Below, one piece after another: positions 34,693-43,009 of a stretch of 64,000 nucleotides of DNA; the first letter of the stretch is position 1, and every line of letters begins with the position of its first letter. Under the pieces are notes generated by a model that was given only the letters and a program-made list of their open reading frames with translations, ran no database searches and had not been told where the DNA came from. A program made the translations under genes and the position numbers. This stretch comes from Pseudomonas sp. B6002 (GTDB lineage Bacteria; Pseudomonadota; Gammaproteobacteria; Pseudomonadales; Pseudomonadaceae): the NCBI RefSeq assembly GCF_013385985.1, contig NZ_JACAOY010000003.1, forward strand, positions 62,001 through 126,000, read 5' to 3'.

Positions 34693-35394
34693 TTAACCCC
34701 CGAGGTACGCCTCGCGTACTTTCGGATCGGTCAGCAACTGCTCACCCGTGCCCTGCATCACCACCCGGCCGTTTTCCAGCACATAGGCACGGTCAGCGAT
34801 TTTCAGCGCCTGGTTGGCGTTCTGCTCTACCAGGAACACCGTTACACCGTCCTTACGCAGCTGTTCGATGATGTCGAAGATCTGCTGGATGATGATCGGT
34901 GCCAGGCCCAGGGACGGTTCGTCCAGGAGCAGCAGCTTGGGTTTGCTCATCAGCGCCCGGCCGATGGCGAGCATTTGCTGCTCGCCGCCGGACATGGTGC
35001 CGCCACGTTGGCTGAAGCGCTCCTTGAGCCGAGGGAACAGGTGCAGCACCTTGTCCATCTGCTCCTGGTAGTCGCCCTTGTCGGTGAAGAACCCGCCCAT
35101 GGCCAGGTTCTCTTCCACGGTCAGGCGCGAGAACACGCGGCGGCCTTCGGGCACCACGGCAATGCTCTTGCGCATGATTTCAGCGGAATGCTTGCCGACC
35201 AGTTCTTCACCCATGTAGCGGATGCTGCCACTGTGAGCCTGGGGTGAACCGCACAGGGTCATCAGCAAGGTCGATTTGCCGGCACCGTTGGCACCGATCA
35301 GCGTGACGATCTCACCCTGGCGCACTTCCACGTTGACGCTGTGCAGGGCCTGGATCTTGCCGTAGAAAGTGGAAACGTTTTCGAATTGCAGCAT
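34693..35394 (-). CDS. braG: Branched-chain amino acid ABC transporter, ATPase BraG (LivF type)
   Basis: A 233-residue ATPase, one of two in the high-affinity Leu/Ile/Val importer. Walker A is G-A-N-G-A-G-K-S near residue 34, the signature M-S-G-G-E-Q-Q-M-L near 134, Walker B L-L-L-D-E-P-S-L-G-L-A-P near 155. The -L-G-L-A-P ending separates the LivF/BraG type from LivG. One base separates it from braF. Last gene of the operon. Confidence 0.96.
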   Translation of the reverse strand: MLQFENVSTFYGKIQALHSVNVEVRQGEIVTLIGANGAGKSTLLMTLCGSPQAHSGSIRYMGEELVGKHSAEIMRKSIAVVPEGRRVFSRLTVEENLAMGGFFTDKGDYQEQMDKVLHLFPRLKERFSQRGGTMSGGEQQMLAIGRALMSKPKLLLLDEPSLGLAPIIIQQIFDIIEQLRKDGVTVFLVEQNANQALKIADRAYVLENGRVVMQGTGEQLLTDPKVREAYLGG

Positions 35395-35395
35395 T

Positions 35396-36163
35396 TTACG
35401 CTTCCCCCAAATAGGCTTTGATCACTTCAGGATTGTCGCGGATCTGCTCCGGGGTCCCGTCGGCGAGCGGCGTGCCCTGGTTGATCACCACGATGTGGTC
35501 GGAAATGCTCATGACCAGTTTCATGTCGTGTTCGATCAACAACACCGTGGCGTTGTTTTCCTCACGCAACACGCTGATCAGCGCCTTGAGGTCTTCGGTT
35601 TCCTTGGGGTTCAGGCCGGCAGCCGGTTCGTCGAGCATGAGGATCCGCGGGCGGGTCATCATGCAGCGGGCGATTTCCAGGCGACGTTGCTGACCGTAGG
35701 CCAGGGTGCCAGCAGGGCGGTTGGCGAACTCGGTCAGGTTGACCTTGTCGAGCCAGTACGCTGCATATTCCATGGCCTCGCGCTCGCTTTTGCGGAACGA
35801 CGGGGTCTTGAACAGGCCGGCAAAGAAGTTGGTGTTCAGGTGACGGTGCTGGGCGATCAGCAGGTTCTCGACCGCCGTCATGTCCTTGAACAGCCGCACG
35901 TTCTGGAAGGTCCGCACGACGCCCTTGCGGGCGATCTCGTGACCGGCCAGGCCCTGGATCGGCTGGCCGTCCAGCAGGATGCTGCCACCGCTCGGCTTGT
36001 AGAAACCGGTGAGGCAGTTGAACACCGTGGTCTTGCCGGCGCCGTTAGGGCCGATCAGGGCAACCACTTGTTTCTCTTTCACGGTCAGGGCCACGCCATT
36101 GACCGCCAGCAAGCCGCCGAAGCGCATGCTCAAGTTTTCGACTTTCAGGATCTCGCGGCTCAT
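35396..36163 (-). CDS. braF: Branched-chain amino acid ABC transporter, ATPase BraF (LivG type)
   Basis: A 255-residue ATPase pairing with BraG. Walker A is G-P-N-G-A-G-K-T near residue 38, the signature [10 protein letters not shown] near 155, Walker [14 protein letters not shown] near 175. The extended loop between Walker A and the signature, with [11 protein letters not shown], is typical of LivG. It overlaps braE by ATGA at 36160-36163. Confidence 0.96.
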   Translation of the reverse strand: MSREILKVENLSMRFGGLLAVNGVALTVKEKQVVALIGPNGAGKTTVFNCLTGFYKPSGGSILLDGQPIQGLAGHEIARKGVVRTFQNVRLFKDMTAVENLLIAQHRHLNTNFFAGLFKTPSFRKSEREAMEYAAYWLDKVNLTEFANRPAGTLAYGQQRRLEIARCMMTRPRILMLDEPAAGLNPKETEDLKALISVLREENNATVLLIEHDMKLVMSISDHIVVINQGTPLADGTPEQIRDNPEVIKAYLGEA

Positions 36164-37413
36164 TTGCGCAGCTCCATGTGTGGACGTTGCATGGGCAGCA
36201 GGCCTTGAGGGCGCCAGATCATCATCAGCACCATCATGGCGCCGAACATCAACATGCGGTATTCGCTGAACTCACGCATCATTTCCGGCAGCAGGATCAT
36301 CACGATGGCCGCCAGGATCACACCCAGCTGCGAGCCCATGCCACCCAGTACCACGATGGCGAGGATGATCGCCGACTCGATGAAGGTGAACGACTCTGGC
36401 GTTACCAGGCCTTGGCGAGCCGCGAAGAAGCTGCCGGCGAAACCGGCGAACGCGGCGCCCAGGGTGAACGCGGAGAGCTTGATGATGGTCGGGTTCAGGC
36501 CCAGGGCACGGCAGGCGATTTCATCTTCGCGCAGCGCTTCCCACGCACGGCCGATCGGCATGCGCAGCAGGCGGTTGATCACGAACAGGGCCGCCAGCGC
36601 CAGCAACAGCGCCACCAGGTACAGGAACACCACTTTGCTCACCGGGTTGTAGTCGATCCCGAAGTACTCGTGGAAAGTCTGCATGCCCTCGGCAGCGCTG
36701 CGGTCGAACGACAGCCCGAAGAACGTTGGCTTGGGGATGCTGCTGATACCGTTGGGGCCGCCGGTGATATCGGTGAGGTTACGCAGGAACAGTCGGATGA
36801 TTTCACCGAAGCCCAGGGTCACGATCGCCAGGTAGTCACCGCGCAAGCGCAGTACCGGGAAGCCCAGCAGGAAGCCGAACGTGGCCGCCGCCATGCCGGC
36901 CAGCGGCAGACAGATCCAGAAGCTCCAGCCCAGGTAGTGCGACAGCAACGCGTAGGTGTAGGCACCCACGGCGTAGAAGCCCACATAACCCAAGTCCAAT
37001 AGGCCAGCCAGGCCTACCACGATGTTCAGGCCCAGGCCCAGCAACACGTAGATCAGGATCAGGGTGGCGATATCGACCGCACCGCGCGAACCGAAGAACG
37101 GCCAGATCAACGCGGCGATGATCAACGCGATGATGATGTAGCGCTGGGTACGCGGCAGGGTCAGGAATTGGCTGACCTTGGGCGATACCAACGGACCACG
37201 GTTGCCCTTTAGCAGGGCATTGAACTGATCGCTGAACAACACGCGCAGGAACATCAGCACCGAACACAGGGCGATGATGGTCAGGGTCACGGGACCGGTG
37301 CCGTGCACTTCCAGGTTGATGCCGACAATGCTCAGCTTGAGGCCGAGTACCGGGAAGGCCACGGCCCATACCAGCAAGGCGCTGAAAAACGCCGATTTAA
37401 GATATCTGCTCAT
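36160..37413 (-). CDS. braE: Branched-chain amino acid ABC transporter permease BraE (LivM type)
   Basis: A 417-residue permease with about ten membrane helices. The LivM-type N-terminal extension of about 90 residues ends in a cytoplasmic stretch before T-Q-R-Y-I-I-I-A-L. The [18 protein letters not shown] signature is near residue 130, and the E-A-L-R-E-D-E-I-A coupling loop is near 302. It forms a heterodimer with BraD and overlaps it by ATGA. Confidence 0.95.
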   Translation of the reverse strand: MSRYLKSAFFSALLVWAVAFPVLGLKLSIVGINLEVHGTGPVTLTIIALCSVLMFLRVLFSDQFNALLKGNRGPLVSPKVSQFLTLPRTQRYIIIALIIAALIWPFFGSRGAVDIATLILIYVLLGLGLNIVVGLAGLLDLGYVGFYAVGAYTYALLSHYLGWSFWICLPLAGMAAATFGFLLGFPVLRLRGDYLAIVTLGFGEIIRLFLRNLTDITGGPNGISSIPKPTFFGLSFDRSAAEGMQTFHEYFGIDYNPVSKVVFLYLVALLLALAALFVINRLLRMPIGRAWEALREDEIACRALGLNPTIIKLSAFTLGAAFAGFAGSFFAARQGLVTPESFTFIESAIILAIVVLGGMGSQLGVILAAIVMILLPEMMREFSEYRMLMFGAMMVLMMIWRPQGLLPMQRPHMELRK

Positions 37414-38333
37414 ACTTTCTCAACCTCCGGACGGCCCAAAATGCCGGTCGGACGGAACAACAGCACCAGAACCAACAGGCCGAACGCCACGACGTCCTTG
37501 TACTGGTCGCCGAAAATATCGGCGCCGAACGCTTCGGCCACACCCAGCACCAGGCCACCGAGCATCGCGCCCGGGATACTGCCGATGCCGCCCAATACCG
37601 CTGCGGTAAAGGCCTTGAGACCTACCAGGAAGCCGGCGTTGGGGTTGATCACGCCGTACTGCATGCTCAGCAGCACCGCCGCGACGGCGGCCAGCGCAGC
37701 ACCGATCACGAAGGTCAGGGCGATGATGTTGTTGGTGTTGATGCCCAACAGGTTGGCCATCTTGATGTCTTCGGCGCAGGCCCGGCAGGCGCGCCCCAGA
37801 CGGGAGCGGGAGATGAACAGGGTCAGGCCCAGCATCGCCACCAGGGTGACGACGAAAACGAGGACCTGCATGTACGAAATCAGCACTTCTTGTGCGCCAC
37901 CTGGGCCGAAGGAGAAGCTCCCCGGGATCAGGTTGGGAATGGACTTGTCCTTGGAGTCCTGGGACAGCAATACAGTGTTCTGCAGGAAGATCGACATGCC
38001 GATGGCGGAAATCAGCGGGATCAAACGGTTGCTGCCACGCAAGGGACGGTAGGCAACGCGCTCGATACTGTAGCCATAGGCACTGGTCACGATGATCGAC
38101 GCCAGGAACGCAGCGGTCATCAACAGCGGCAGGGAGTGGATACCCAGCATGGCCAGCCCGGCAAGGGCGATGAAGGCCACGTAGGAGCCAATCATGTACA
38201 CCTCGCCATGGGCGAAGTTAATCATTCCAATGATGCCGTAAACCATTGTGTAGCCAATGGCTATCAAGGCATAGGTGCTGCCAACGGTCATCCCGTTAAC
38301 CAGCGTTTGGAAAAAATGATAGATCTCAGGCAT
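37410..38333 (-). CDS. braD: Branched-chain amino acid ABC transporter permease BraD (LivH type)
   Basis: A 307-residue permease with eight or so helices. The opening [26 protein letters not shown]-type segment and the coupling region [10 protein letters not shown] near residue 185 are characteristic. It begins 230 bases after braC, with a terminator-like hairpin in between, so readthrough probably sets the ratio of binding protein to membrane parts. Confidence 0.95.
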   Translation of the reverse strand: MPEIYHFFQTLVNGMTVGSTYALIAIGYTMVYGIIGMINFAHGEVYMIGSYVAFIALAGLAMLGIHSLPLLMTAAFLASIIVTSAYGYSIERVAYRPLRGSNRLIPLISAIGMSIFLQNTVLLSQDSKDKSIPNLIPGSFSFGPGGAQEVLISYMQVLVFVVTLVAMLGLTLFISRSRLGRACRACAEDIKMANLLGINTNNIIALTFVIGAALAAVAAVLLSMQYGVINPNAGFLVGLKAFTAAVLGGIGSIPGAMLGGLVLGVAEAFGADIFGDQYKDVVAFGLLVLVLLFRPTGILGRPEVEKV

Positions 38334-38513
38334 TACAGCGCTCCTAAAAACCCGATACGCATTTCACTGGTGGAGTCATGTTCCGGCCCTGCGCTGTGTT
38401 CTATGAGCACATTTGCACAAAGCGTTTGCCAGCGAACCGCTGGTGACGGTTTTAAGATTTTCAGGTGAGCCAGCGCCCGGATCGCGGGTGTCAGGCCCAT
38501 AAACCTCGTAAAA

Positions 38514-38543
38514 CAAAGCCCACTGCTCTCACAGTGGGCTTGT
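38514..38543 (-). terminator. Terminator/attenuator between braC and braD
   Basis: On the minus strand AAGCCCACTG and CAGTGGGCTT pair around TGAGAG, followed by TGTTTTA. It starts 20 bases after the braC stop codon. Partial readthrough would give abundant BraC and less permease and ATPase. Confidence 0.82.
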
Positions 38544-38562
38544 TGGACCAGTAACGCCTGGC

Positions 38563-39690
38563 TTACTGAGGGGAAACTTCGGTTTTTGGTTTACCGAAGT
38601 GCCATTCGTAGACCACGAACTTGAAGTCCTTCAGGTCGCCCTTGGCGTCGAAGCTCAGGTCGCCAGTCGGGGTCTTGAAGGTGCCTGCGTGGATGGCAGC
38701 AGCCACTTTGGCGGTGTCTTCGCTCTTCGCGGCAGCGATACCGCCAGCGATGACTTCAACAGCCGAGTAGGCCGGGAACACGAACGGGCCGCTTGGGTCT
38801 TTCTTGTCTGCTACGAGCGCATCAACGATGGCTTTGTTCGCCGGGTCTGCGTCGAAGGATTTCGGCAGGGTCACCAGCAGGCCTTCGGAAGCGTTCTGGG
38901 CGATTTGCGAGATGGAGTCGTTGCCGACGCCTTCCGGGCCCATGAACTTGGCGTTCACGCCTTTTTCCTTGGCTTGGCGCAGGATCAGGCCCAGCTCAGG
39001 GTGGTAGCCGCCGTAGTAGACGAAGTCGACGTTGGCTTGCTTGAGCTTCTGGATGAGCGAGCCGAAGTCTTTGTCGCCAGCGTTGATGCCTTCGAAGAGG
39101 GCAACTTTCACGCCTTTCTTCTCAAGGGTCTGTTTAACGGCGGTGGCGATGCCTTCACCGTATTGCTGCTTGTCGTGAATGACCGCAACGACTTTTGGCT
39201 TCACGTGGTCGGCGATGTAGTTACCGGCTGCAGGGCCCTGGGCGCTGTCCAGACCGATGGTACGGAACACCAGTTTGTAACCACGGGAAGTGATTTCCGG
39301 GCTGGTGGCAGCCGGGGTAATCATGATGACGCCTTCGTCTTCATAGATATCCGACGCAGGCTGAGTGGAGCTGGAGCACAGGTGACCGACTACGAACTTG
39401 ACGCCGTCGTTGACCACTTTGTTGGCTACGGCAACGGCTTGTTTTGGATCGCAAGCGTCGTCGTATTCCTTGGCTTCAAGCATCTTGCCGTCTACGCCGC
39501 CTTTGGCGTTGATGTCGGCGATGGCTTGCTTGGCACCCATGAATTGCATGTCGCCGTATTGCGTCACAGGACCGGTCTTAGGGCCTGCGATACCGATCTT
39601 GATGGTGTCGGCTGCGAACGAATGGCCGGCAACCCCAGCCAGGACCATAGCGGCAAACAGTTTGGAAATCTGCTTAGTAGCCTTATTCAT
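38563..39690 (-). CDS. braC: Branched-chain amino acid binding protein BraC
   Basis: A 375-residue periplasmic protein of the LivJ/LivK type. The signal peptide covers about 1-26 (ends G-H-S-F-A-A-D). The mature protein opens T-I-K-I-G-I-A-G-P-K-T-G. A disulfide pair is likely between Cys80 (Y-D-D-A-C-D-P-K) and the Cys of V-G-H-L-C-S-S-S-T-Q, whose C-S-S-S-T loop contacts the ligand carboxylate. It binds Leu, Ile, Val and in Pseudomonas also Ala and Thr. First gene of the operon. Confidence 0.95.
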   Translation of the reverse strand: MNKATKQISKLFAAMVLAGVAGHSFAADTIKIGIAGPKTGPVTQYGDMQFMGAKQAIADINAKGGVDGKMLEAKEYDDACDPKQAVAVANKVVNDGVKFVVGHLCSSSTQPASDIYEDEGVIMITPAATSPEITSRGYKLVFRTIGLDSAQGPAAGNYIADHVKPKVVAVIHDKQQYGEGIATAVKQTLEKKGVKVALFEGINAGDKDFGSLIQKLKQANVDFVYYGGYHPELGLILRQAKEKGVNAKFMGPEGVGNDSISQIAQNASEGLLVTLPKSFDADPANKAIVDALVADKKDPSGPFVFPAYSAVEVIAGGIAAAKSEDTAKVAAAIHAGTFKTPTGDLSFDAKGDLKDFKFVVYEWHFGKPKTEVSPQ

Positions 39691-40031
39691 AGTGCTCCAC
39701 TCTTACTGTTGTATTTTTTATAGTTCTAGCGGCCTTGTGAGCTGCAGAACCGGATCAGATATCTCGGATATCCCCCCGGCAGTGCCCTGGCAACTGTACC
39801 GGTACAGTGTAGAGCGCCGGTTGATCGCTTGAAAAGCTGGCTGCTGGGGGCAAAAGCCGGGTATGTCGCTTAAATGAAAGAAAAAGACAGAATTGCGGCG
39901 GGGTGATGCCAGAGTTTCGGGCAATCCTTGGCTTTCCTGACACTTTCGATCGATGCCTCATTTGCAACTGGGTTTTTCCGCAAGAGCCACGACGTTATGA
40001 TTGCGCCGATTTTTTACTCAGGTGAATTCCC
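39691..40031. other. Divergent promoter region between braC and the DUF2288 gene
   Basis: No gene is seen. The part next to braC is AT-rich (TATTTTTTATAG near 39715), as expected for its promoter. A perfect 16-base palindrome lies at 39793-39808. A second AT-rich part near 40005-40020 (GATTTTTTACTC) probably holds the promoter of the DUF2288 gene. Confidence 0.6.
39793..39808. promoter_or_regulatory. Perfect 16-base palindrome, candidate operator for braC
   Basis: ACTGTACCGGTACAGT is fully self-complementary and lies 103 bases upstream of the braC ATG. The spacing does not fit LexA (CTG-N10-CAG); the CTGTACC half-site recalls GntR/MocR-type operators, though I cannot name a regulator. Confidence 0.5.
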
Positions 40032-40334
40032 ATGACGCAAGAACCTAGCACCCTCTATGCCAAGCTGCTCGGTGAAACCGCCGAAATTTCCTGGAAGGAG
40101 CTTGAACCGTTCTTCGCCAAGGGTGCCCTATTGTGGGTCGACGCCGGCCTGGATTTGATCGAAGCGGCCGAGGGAATGGCTGAGGATAACCGTGACAAAG
40201 TCGCTGCGTGGCTGGCTTCCGGCAGCCTTGGCGAAGTGTCTGCGACGCGGGCATTGGACCTGGTGGAGCGCGATCCAAGCCTGTGGGCAGTGGTTGTGTC
40301 GCCGTGGATTCTGATCCAGGAAAGGGCGGCGTAA
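40032..40334 (+). CDS. DUF2288 family protein
   Basis: A 100-residue soluble protein, largely helical, with the family pattern L-L-G-E-T-A-x-I-S-W-K-E-L-E-P-F-F-A-K-G and, near the end, W-A-V-V-V-S-P-W-I-L-I-Q-E. In P. aeruginosa, as I recall, a gene of this family also sits beside braC. A hairpin with a T-run follows 9 bases after the stop. Function unknown. Confidence 0.88.
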   Translation: MTQEPSTLYAKLLGETAEISWKELEPFFAKGALLWVDAGLDLIEAAEGMAEDNRDKVAAWLASGSLGEVSATRALDLVERDPSLWAVVVSPWILIQERAA

Positions 40335-40342
40335 GAAAGGCT

Positions 40343-40368
40343 CGCACTGAAAAGGTGCGTCTTTTTTG
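40343..40368 (+). terminator. Rho-independent terminator of the DUF2288 gene
   Basis: CGCAC and GTGCG pair around TGAAAAG (possibly extended by CT...AG-type flanks), followed by TCTTTTTT. The short stem makes it moderate. Confidence 0.7.
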
Positions 40369-40546
40369 TCGCCCTAAGTGTGTAGCGGAGTAACCGCTGA
40401 GGCGGTGATGGCATCTTGCCGTAGAGAAAGGTCACAGCCGAGGGTGACGTGCGCGTCACGGGAACAGTTGGGCGGGCGGCTAAACGGCTGCGGAATTGTT
40501 TCTTGGTGTGGCAAGGCTATACATTTTTGTTGCAATACAGACCGTC

Positions 40547-40611
40547 ATCGCAGGCAAGCCAGCTCCCACATTTGAAATGCATTCCAAGTGTGGGAGCTGG
40601 CTTGCCTGCGA
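40547..40611. repeat. REP palindrome pair, arm type A, inverted order
   Basis: ATCGCAGGCAAGCCAGCTCC comes first and TGTGGGAGCTGGCTTGCC second, the reverse of the usual outward order, with a 20-base spacer. It lies just past the stop of the tubulin-like gene. Confidence 0.88.
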
Positions 40612-40626
40612 AGGGCGCGCCTCGGT

Positions 40627-42804
40627 CTAGGCGGTCTTGCCGGTATGGTTGTTCAACGAGATAACCTTGGTCTTGCCAATCCGGTGACGGTAAATCTCGC
40701 GCAGGTACTTGATCGACTTCTTCACGCAATCCCGTGACAGGCGAATGTCATTGATCGACACGAACTTCTCTTTGTCGTTGATCAGCTCGCGGTACTTCTT
40801 CTCGTACATCGGCTTGATCGCATACCAGTTGGTGTCGAGGATCTTCGCCGGGTTTTCAAACTCGTTGAGCAATTCGTCGATACGGTCTTCGTCGAAGTCC
40901 TCGTGGATGATGAAATCCAGGATCGAGTTGTCCAGCGTGTCGTCGAAACGGTACGGGTTGCGCGCAAAGCAGCGTTTGATGAACGCCACGATCAAGGTCA
41001 GGAAATCATCCGACAGGCACGGGCTTTTAGCGATCAACGTGGTCAGCGACAGGTTGGCCGACGCACCGATCACTAACGCATAACGCTTGAGCGTGGTGTT
41101 GGGGAACAGGCTGTTGAGGTGGGTCTTGAGCCGGTTCAGGTCCATGTAGGACAGCTTGTAGTCCTTGGGCAGCGAGACGATCGACACCACCGACGAGCAG
41201 TTCTTGAAGAAGTGCAGGTCGTGCAGCGCGGCGGCGTCGTAGCCGGAATTCTTGTATTGCTCCAGGGACGCCTTGTAGCGCTTGGACTCGATCGGCAACA
41301 GGCTGATGCCCTCGATAGCCTGGGTGACCTTGTTGAAGTGCGGCAGGTCGATGGAGCGGAAGAACAGGTCATCGATGTTCAGGCGCTGTGGCTCTTTGTC
41401 GAACACCTTGAACTTGTCGTTGGACGGTGCCGGGGTTTCCGGCACCACAGACTCGGCGTAGGCAATCGCGACCGGGCCGGCCAGGCTCATGAACAGGTCG
41501 TTGGCGTCCAGGCGGATGGTCTCGCCAATGTCGATGCCCGCACGCCTGAAGTAGTTCTGGTCGTAGTCGGTGGTCACGGCCTGGGCCGTGAGGATGTTGA
41601 AGATCTGCTGGGAGATGTACTGGTTGGCGTGTTTTTCCATGGCATTGACGTCAATGTTCTGGATGTTGCCGTCATCGCTTTCTTCGGCGTAACGCATGAT
41701 GTCGTTGGAAATCAGCATCATGGCGTTCCACGGCCGGATACGCCCCTTCACGCTGGCTTCGCTGGTGTCTTCATTGGCAAAGTTGTACGAGAAATCCCAT
41801 TCTTCCGACAGGTATTTGCACAGCAGTCGCCCGGCGTTGATGTGCAGCGCCTCGGACATTTCACTGCGGTGATCGGAAATATTCGGCAATACGCAGATAC
41901 CGCTGGTGAAGATCGGCTCGAACACAAACGCGTGGCCGCTCTTGCTGTCATGCTCGTCGGCGGGCTTGGTGTCGAACGTCTTGTTCATGTACGAGTGCTG
42001 CTGGGCCAGACCGAACTCCGAGGCCATGCCCGAACCGGTACCGCCGCCGGCGCTGAAGATCGAGAAGTACAGGCGCGACTGGTTGGCCTTGATGCCGCAG
42101 GAGTCGATCAGGTACGAGTGGATCATCTTCCAGTCGGGGCTGGAAAAACGCTGGGTGTCTTTATTCAGGATAATCTTGGCCAGGTACTGGCCGAGGATCG
42201 GTGCGTTACCGGCACCACCGGCATGGACTTCCGAGAGGTCCATGATTTTCATTTTGCTGTAGTCGCGCAAAAAGCCGCTTTTTTCGCCCTTGCGCGAGAA
42301 ACGGATACGCCCGGCGATGTCCTTGTCCAGGTCGCCCAGCATCACCAGCGGTTCCACCAGGAATACCGGTTTACTGGCCTTGCCGCCGCCCAGGCGCAGG
42401 TTGTTACGGATCCATTGGGCCGGGCTGTAGCCCTTGTCCTGCGACTTGTCTTCGTTGCTGAACTCGTTCAGGTAGAACTTGCGTGCGTTGTACACCAACT
42501 CCGCCACGTCCAGCGCGATATTGGAGCCGCAACGGCCAAGGCCGATCAGGCACACCGAAGGGAATTCCTGCTCGTTGCGCGGATCGTTGTCGCCTTCCAG
42601 GTGAGGCAGGCGCGGGAACACCATGTCGCGCAGGCCGTCGAGGTTGTCGAGGATGCGGTCGGTGTTGGTTTCGGTGAAGTACAGGTATTGCTGGGTGGCC
42701 AGCGGGCGGGCGCTGCTCAATGACTTGGAACTTGAGGGTTTTTCCGCAGGAGCTGTCGGCAACACGTCGGAGATTACGGTGGCAGAGTTATTGTTGGAAG
42801 TCAT
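40627..42804 (-). CDS. Large tubulin/FtsZ-like GTPase-fold protein
   Basis: A 725-residue protein. After about 80 polar residues comes a Rossmann-type loop I-G-L-G-R-C-G-S-N at 87-95. Residues 250-262 read F-S-A-G-G-G-T-G-S-G-M-A-S, matching the tubulin/FtsZ signature (GGGTGTG/S) that binds nucleotide phosphates. Together these follow the order G-box 1, then T4 loop, of the tubulin superfamily. The roughly 350 residues beyond are far longer than in FtsZ and are charged, with a basic end. A catalytic T7-loop motif (N-x-D) is not certain; N-I-D-V-N and G-I-D-I-G near residues 390-430 are candidates. The closest fit I know is the Tubulin_2-like group. The ATG at 42804 is chosen; a TTG lies ten codons upstream. 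The gene stands alone. Confidence 0.75.
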   Translation of the reverse strand: MTSNNNSATVISDVLPTAPAEKPSSSKSLSSARPLATQQYLYFTETNTDRILDNLDGLRDMVFPRLPHLEGDNDPRNEQEFPSVCLIGLGRCGSNIALDVAELVYNARKFYLNEFSNEDKSQDKGYSPAQWIRNNLRLGGGKASKPVFLVEPLVMLGDLDKDIAGRIRFSRKGEKSGFLRDYSKMKIMDLSEVHAGGAGNAPILGQYLAKIILNKDTQRFSSPDWKMIHSYLIDSCGIKANQSRLYFSIFSAGGGTGSGMASEFGLAQQHSYMNKTFDTKPADEHDSKSGHAFVFEPIFTSGICVLPNISDHRSEMSEALHINAGRLLCKYLSEEWDFSYNFANEDTSEASVKGRIRPWNAMMLISNDIMRYAEESDDGNIQNIDVNAMEKHANQYISQQIFNILTAQAVTTDYDQNYFRRAGIDIGETIRLDANDLFMSLAGPVAIAYAESVVPETPAPSNDKFKVFDKEPQRLNIDDLFFRSIDLPHFNKVTQAIEGISLLPIESKRYKASLEQYKNSGYDAAALHDLHFFKNCSSVVSIVSLPKDYKLSYMDLNRLKTHLNSLFPNTTLKRYALVIGASANLSLTTLIAKSPCLSDDFLTLIVAFIKRCFARNPYRFDDTLDNSILDFIIHEDFDEDRIDELLNEFENPAKILDTNWYAIKPMYEKKYRELINDKEKFVSINDIRLSRDCVKKSIKYLREIYRHRIGKTKVISLNNHTGKTA

Positions 42805-43009
42805 TGGGCGCCATGTACCTGGACGGATGGCCAAAAAGAATCAAGAAGCCATCACTGAATGAGAGTTCGCGACTTTTACAGTGCGTCTTAGTCCGGGACA
42901 GTCGGGTTCAACCCTGATTTTTCACGGGAAATCCTGGCCGGACTCTGATGAATCGGCCGTTCGTCGGCGTTCTTTAGCCAAATGATGGCGAAATGCCAAA
43001 GTTTAGGCG

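Noticed and set aside
39793-39808. LexA (SOS) box
   Set aside because: CTG and CAG are 8 bases apart instead of the 10 needed, and no SOS gene is near.
40627-42804. Idea that the tubulin-like gene is a phage PhuZ or plasmid TubZ relic
   Set aside because: There are no phage, integrase, TubR or centromere-like repeats nearby, and the protein is almost twice the length of those proteins.
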